The notes beneath the pieces were generated by a model that saw only the letters and a program-made list of their open reading frames with translations, had not been told where the DNA came from and made no database searches. From positions 46,360,338 to 46,424,337 of the forward strand of contig CM055093.1 of the NCBI GenBank assembly GCA_029204225.1: DNA of 64,000 nt, in the 5' to 3' direction. Below, piece after piece: positions 59,530-64,000 of this stretch; position 1 is the stretch's first letter, and the number at the start of each line of letters is the position of its first letter. The position numbers and the translations under genes are program-made. This DNA is from Diphasiastrum complanatum. Taxonomy: Eukaryota > Streptophyta > Lycopodiopsida > Lycopodiales > Lycopodiaceae.

Positions 59530-61367
59530 AATCCTTGACAAAGAAAATTTTTATTAATAGAGATGTTATATTTTTTGAAGATCAGTTCTATGATCTGAAG
59601 GGTAAGTCAAAAGTGAGTGAAGACATGTTAGACACTTCAAATTTATGGAGTGATAATTCTAGCCCTTCAAGACACTCTACAATTGTCAGTGATCTAGAAG
59701 AAGAAGATGTACAATAGCTACAACACGAGCACTTATCTCCTAGAAGATTGAATCATCAAAGGTTTCCACCAAAAAGATTTGTTGATGAGCCTACCGTAAT
59801 TTTGCAGAGAAGCCAGATACCATAGAAGAAATAATATATGGTCGAAATGCAGAGCATTGAAAATCAACAATGGATGAAGAGTATCAATATCTTATCGATA
59901 ATCAAATGTGGATTGTCACAAATTTGCCGCCTGGTAAAAATATTGTAGGGTGCAAATGGATTTTCAAATGTGAATAGAAAGATGATGGGAAGATTAAAAA
60001 ATGGAAAAATCGTTTGGTTGCTAAGGGTCCTTCTCAAATTCCTAGCATTTATTTTACATAGACCTTTGGCCCTATTGTCAAGCTTATCTCCATTAGACTT
60101 CTTTTAACATTTGCAGCTGCAACAGGTCCTGAAGTACATCAAATGGATGTTCAAACAACATATCCAAGTGGTGTAATTGATGAAGACATATATATACATG
60201 TCTCAACCAAAAAATTATGAACTGAAAGGCAAAGAGCACCAAGTGTGCAATTTCGTAAAGTTCTCTATGGGCTTAAGCAGTAACCATAAGCATGGTTTCA
60301 AAGGATCAACACATCTTTTTATTGCATAGAATTTTACTCCTAGTTCAACCCACTCTAATGTTTACTTCAATGCAATAGCATCGAACTTCATTATTTACTT
60401 TTCAGCAATAGTATTTCACTGTTGAATGATACTAAAGCTATGTTGTCAAATGAGTTGGACATGACAGATTTAGAGAAAGCTCATTTTTGCCTTGGGATAC
60501 AAATTTTTAAAGATCGGGTCAAGAGACAGAATTTCATCAATTAATAGAAATATTTAGAACTTGATGAGAAGGATGGCACGGATGATTGCAAACCAACAAA
60601 TTCTCCAATGGATTCAAGTTTGGAATTTTCTAAGGATCATCAATGCTCACAATCTCAAGAAGAAATGGAGCAGATGGAGAAGTATCCTTATCATTTAGTT
60701 ATTGGCACATTGATGTATGCCATGATATGTACTAGAACTAGCATATCATTTTTAATCAATACATTAAGCCAATATGTGTCAAACCCTGGTTTTATACATT
60801 GTTAGGCCCTTTTAAGAGTCCTATGACATTCACAATTAACAAATTTATGCATATGTTATAGAGGCAATTCTACAACCAACAATTAGTTTCTACTTGAAGG
60901 CTATGCAGATGAAGAGAGATGTTGACACTGGGAGATTAACTTTAAATTATGTTTTTCTTTATAACTATGGTCTCATTTCTTAAATTAGCAATAAGTAGAT
61001 TTCTACTACTTTATCCTTTACTGAAGCCAAATACATTGTTGTTGCACATGCTGCAAAAGAAACGATCTGGTTAAGGTGCCTCTTATCATTCTTGGTCTTA
61101 CTCCTTCAAAGCCTATGCCAATTTATTATGATAATCAATGTACTATAGTTTTATCTCCTTATTCTAAGTTTCATTCCAAGTCCAAGCACATTTATCACAC
61201 TGTCAGAGACAAAGTACTTAGTCAAGAGATGACACTTACATTTTGTGCAACTCAATTTATGGCAGCAGACATTTTCATAAAGGCATCACTAGTTACAAAT
61301 TATAATAAGTTTAACAATTTGTTAAATCTGAAGATCAAGGTTTTCTAGGGTTTACATTGAGGGGGAG
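59530..61367 (+). mobile_element. Copia E: RT and RNase H with polypurine tract
   Basis: Integrase C-terminal tail: INRDVIFFEDQFY (59550-59590). RT pieces in broken frames: GCKWIFKC (59949-59973), MDVQTTYPSG (about 60143), YGLKQ-like sequence (about 60268), LGIQIFKD (about 60492), YHLVIGTLMYAMICTRTSIS (about 60690-60750). RNase H: MPIYYDNQCTIVLS, HSKSKHIYHTVRDKV and FMAADIFIKA (61105-61290), ending at a TAG (61346-61348). A polypurine tract TTGAGGGGGAG (61357-61367) follows and then TGTTATATTTC, the expected LTR start. The YVDD box is not legible. Confidence 0.88.
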
Positions 61368-61640
61368 TGTTATATTTCTATCTTTGATGAAATCAAGGGT
61401 AGTGACATTGTATCATTAACATTCATTGATTGGCTCCCTAATGTATGTCATGGTTTGCACTCAACCAGATCTAGCCTACATAGTAAGGAATCTTAATCAA
61501 TTCATGTCAAACCTAGGACAAACCCAGGACTACAACATTGGAAGGCACTCAAATGAGTCATAAAGTTTGTACAAACTACCAAGGACTATGGTCTATGCTA
61601 CGATTGGATTTACTTCTGTAGCTACAATAATTTATAGATA
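61368..61640 (+). mobile_element. Start of copia E 3' LTR running into a copia F fragment
   Basis: TGTTATATTTCTATC begins the LTR, but by 61421 the sequence encodes copia pol again: GSLMYVMVCTQPDLAYIVRN with LNQFMSN (61429-61510). So the LTR is cut short by another copia piece, or the two are joined by deletion. Confidence 0.65.
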
Positions 61641-61692
61641 CATTGACTTTGATTAAGAAGGTGAGCTAAGCATGAGATAAAAAATAGTCAGA

Positions 61693-62328
61693 GTGAGCTG
61701 GTTTGTTTCCTTGAATATATTTGTGGATTTTTTTTCAAATGTCAATGTACACAAAACCCCAACGATGTTTGTATGCAAAAATTTATCAGATACTTTATTA
61801 TTTGAACTTATGGATGAAGGCTGGGACAAAAGATCAGATGGAGAAATAGAATGCAGAATTAAAATGTCTTCCATGTGCTTCCGTTATCAAATTGAAAAAC
61901 AAATGTTGAGCTTATGCTTCCATTATCAAAGATGAGAAAAAAAAAAAAGGTAAATGAGTGCCACTCGATCAAATCTTAGAAGCCAGTGGACATTCAAAAC
62001 GAAAAAATATTGAAATTATATACAATGATGCCATTTTGACGTGTGTTGAGGTGGAAGAAAATTGGAGTCTAAACTACATCAGGTGGGAACTATTGCTCCT
62101 ACAAGATGATGTACTTTCAGACTTCATATTCATTTTCAATGGTAAACTCGTAAGTAATTGTGAACACTCGATCTTTTATGAATAGTTTCAATCAAAACTT
62201 TCTAATACAATCTCTATACTGATTGTAATGAACTTTGTACTAGTTTTATGCAGGTACGTAAAAGACACGAGCTCGAGATCAAATGCAGAGATATTGACGA
62301 AACAATCCAACTTATGGAAAAACATTGA
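61693..62328 (+). CDS. Unidentified gene, 3' part, at least two exons
   Basis: A frame open from 61958 reads KNIEIIYNDAILTCVEVEEN and IRWELLLLQDDVLSDF, then FIFIFNGKL, to a donor CTC|GTAAGT (62149/62150). After a 104-bp intron the acceptor TATGCAG|GTACGT (62253/62254) continues VRKRHELEIKCRDIDETIQL in phase 0 to a TGA at 62326-62328. The layout looks like a small ubiquitin-like/PB1-like beta-grasp fold, which is only an impression. A possible upstream exon lies at 61700-61935 (FELMDEGWDKRSDGEIEC). I do not recognise the family. It has no transposon motif and lies convergent with the gene to its right. Confidence 0.45.
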
Positions 62329-62632
62329 GATTCACTATTAGCAAATACATGCCAATCATCGTGTCTTTTTATCAATATAGAAAATTGCATTCTTGTATTA
62401 CACTATGGACACAACCTGATTGTAAGAATCTATATTGATATCAACAAAAAATAAAATCCATAAACGGGTTGTTTACATGTAAAATGATTGTATCTTTTTT
62501 TTTTTATGTATCTCTATTTACAAATAGATCTCTATTCAGTCAATTTTTCTATATTTTTTTTTATCAGTATTAGGAACTGATAAGATAACAGCTCCTTCTA
62601 TAATCTCGCCTTCCTCTGTTTTGTTAAGGGCC

Positions 62633-63956
62633 TCAATGCCTATGAAGGACTTCTATTTCTTTCTTATCGTATATAATAAGATTTGCATCCTGAGCAATCT
62701 GAAAGGCTGTTAAGGTAGGAGCAGCTTGCTTTTGAGGGCCGTCGATCTCATGTAATGCTTACATCGTTCTGGGCATAGGTTCTGATCAACTCTTGTCGAA
62801 ATCTATATACATCATCAGGAGTATGCGGCTCAAGAGTGAACTGTCATCACAAAACACGAGAATCAGCAAATTACAAACAATGATAGTAAAAAAATCTGAA
62901 TCAAAATGAAAGAAATTACAAATGAACAGAATATTATCTTTTCAATATCTACATCTACTTGTAGATTATACTACTGAAAAAATAGCTTCGTATTGTACAG
63001 GACGAACCACGCACAACTAAAAGCGTCGTTTTGTTGTACACACTGCATATATAGATCGAAAATCAGTAATATTATGATAGAAAATTTATTTATGCTATGA
63101 CGATAGATTTGAACTAAAAAAAGAATACATGCATATCAGAGATAAATTGAATATACCTTGAGAGATCTAATGGTTATCTTTCCAATTGAAGTTGTCGTTG
63201 TCGAAATTTCTTGAATGGCATCATGAAGTAGAGAATCAAATTCTCTATGTGTATTTACAGTTGAGTTTAATTTTACACATAGAAAATTTGATACTCCCTC
63301 CTTATTTATCTTTACAAAAAGAATGTTCAGGCTCCAATGTCGAATGCAACAACCAATATACAAATATCGATAAATTTGTAATTATGAAAACAATCCTTAC
63401 TTATTAAAGCAATGAAGCATGCAATAATCCAGATTAAAACAACAAAAACAAAAGAGCAATCCTTACTTATTTTCATATGGAATCAAATAAGATTTCGTTA
63501 CAGGACTGCATTCGATAAAATATACAGCCTTTTCAAAATTGGCTTCTTTTGCCTTTATCGCTCCCATGAAAAATGGACTAACAAAAACTATACCATGGGA
63601 ATCGGAACTAATACTATTCTACAAAAAAGATACTCTGGCTTCTACTATTACATCTGAAATTTCTGAGATTTTATCTTTCAGCTTGGCACAAAATTTGCGA
63701 CCTAATCTAAAGCTTGTACGTGAATCTGGAAGAAAAAAATCAAAAAAATTGTCGAGAAGATCAATTTTATTAGCTAGGTAGGCCTCGTATTGGTTATAAT
63801 GGTCAGAATAAAAATAAACTTGGGTAGGATCGTATGGAATTCTTACAAAAAGATTTTGTACAGGAGCAAAAAAAAAGAAGTAGAAACAATATTTACAGAT
63901 TTTTCTGTTATTTTGTCGAGCTCTTCTTGGGTAATCAACACTTTTGGTGAAGAAAC
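62633..63956 (-). pseudogene. Unidentified spliced gene, 3' part, with one stop and one frameshift
   Basis: Reconstructed minus-strand exons: from about 63956 to 63467 (donor ATAA|GTAAGG), 63331-63157 (donor AAG|GTATAT), 62840-62763 (donor GAT|GTAAGC), 62698-62633 (stop TGA). All junction phases agree. Legible pieces: LITQEELDKITEKSVNIVS, NLFVRIPYDPTQVYFYSDHY, LGRKFCAKLKDKISEISDV, IVFVSPFFMGAIKAKEANF, VYFIECSPVTKSYLIPYEN, LHDAIQEISTTTTSIGKITI, TLEPHTPDDVYRFRQELIRT, IAQDANLIIYDKKEIEVLHR. Defects are an in-frame TAG (63619-63621) and a one-base shift in an A9 run (63868-63876), which could be a homopolymer error. No known domain is recognised. The N-terminal part lies beyond the window or in unresolved sequence at the edge. 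Confidence 0.5.
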
Positions 63957-64000
63957 CTACAAAGGAGCTGGATAAATAACATGAGGAGGAAGGGGTGAAC

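Noticed and set aside
63539-63781. Plus-strand open frame of 80 codons
   Set aside because: The minus strand here forms an exon that joins in phase to three further exons, which is stronger evidence.

Overview
The window reads as nuclear DNA of a land plant with a large, repeat-rich genome. It is AT-rich, has spliced genes with GT-AG introns, Ty1/copia and Ty3/gypsy elements primed from initiator-Met tRNA, LINEs, and long CT/GA and CA microsatellites. A 20.5-kb intron in a housekeeping gene and a Penelope-like RT fragment would fit a gymnosperm, but the sequence does not settle the lineage.

Two genes reconstruct cleanly by splicing, both on the minus strand. The gene at 8978-10777 has three exons and encodes a 313-residue protein I do not recognise; a pyrimidine-rich leader lies upstream. 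The gene at 17059-41079 has ten exons and encodes a 391-residue bifunctional FMN hydrolase/riboflavin kinase (HAD phosphatase domain, then flavokinase domain). Its fifth intron (18942-39454) holds most of the middle of the window.

Layout: 1-3060, decayed minus-strand gypsy with PBS and LTR. 3170-8030, tandem duplications, microsatellites and one SINE copy. 8.98-11.4 kb, the unknown gene. 13-16 kb, a SINE with a C20 tract and a possible LTR. 17.06-41.08 kb, FMN/FHY. Inside its intron 5 are a plus-strand LINE (21.4-23.0 kb), a plus-strand gypsy pol (24.9-26.4 kb), a minus-strand gypsy (26.7-29.2 kb), two related minus-strand LINE copies (29.7-33.0 kb), an orphan ORF (34.8-35.3 kb) and a minus-strand gypsy gag with PBS and LTR (35.3-37.5 kb). 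41.8-45.5 kb has palindrome-rich clusters and a tandem repeat. 45.7-46.3 kb has a Penelope-like RT. 46.9-47.1 kb has a SINE dimer. 48.3-61.6 kb is a pile-up of about six plus-strand copia elements, some nested or fused. 61.9-64.0 kb holds parts of two unidentified, apparently spliced, non-transposon genes in convergent orientation; the minus-strand one carries a nonsense codon and a homopolymer frameshift.

No tRNA, rRNA, CRISPR or bacterial operon structure was seen. Most transposon frames are broken by stops and indels, so the copies look old. The candidates for something new are the family of palindrome clusters with changing core words, the Penelope-like fragment, the tRNA-like SINE family, and the two unidentified genes at the right edge.
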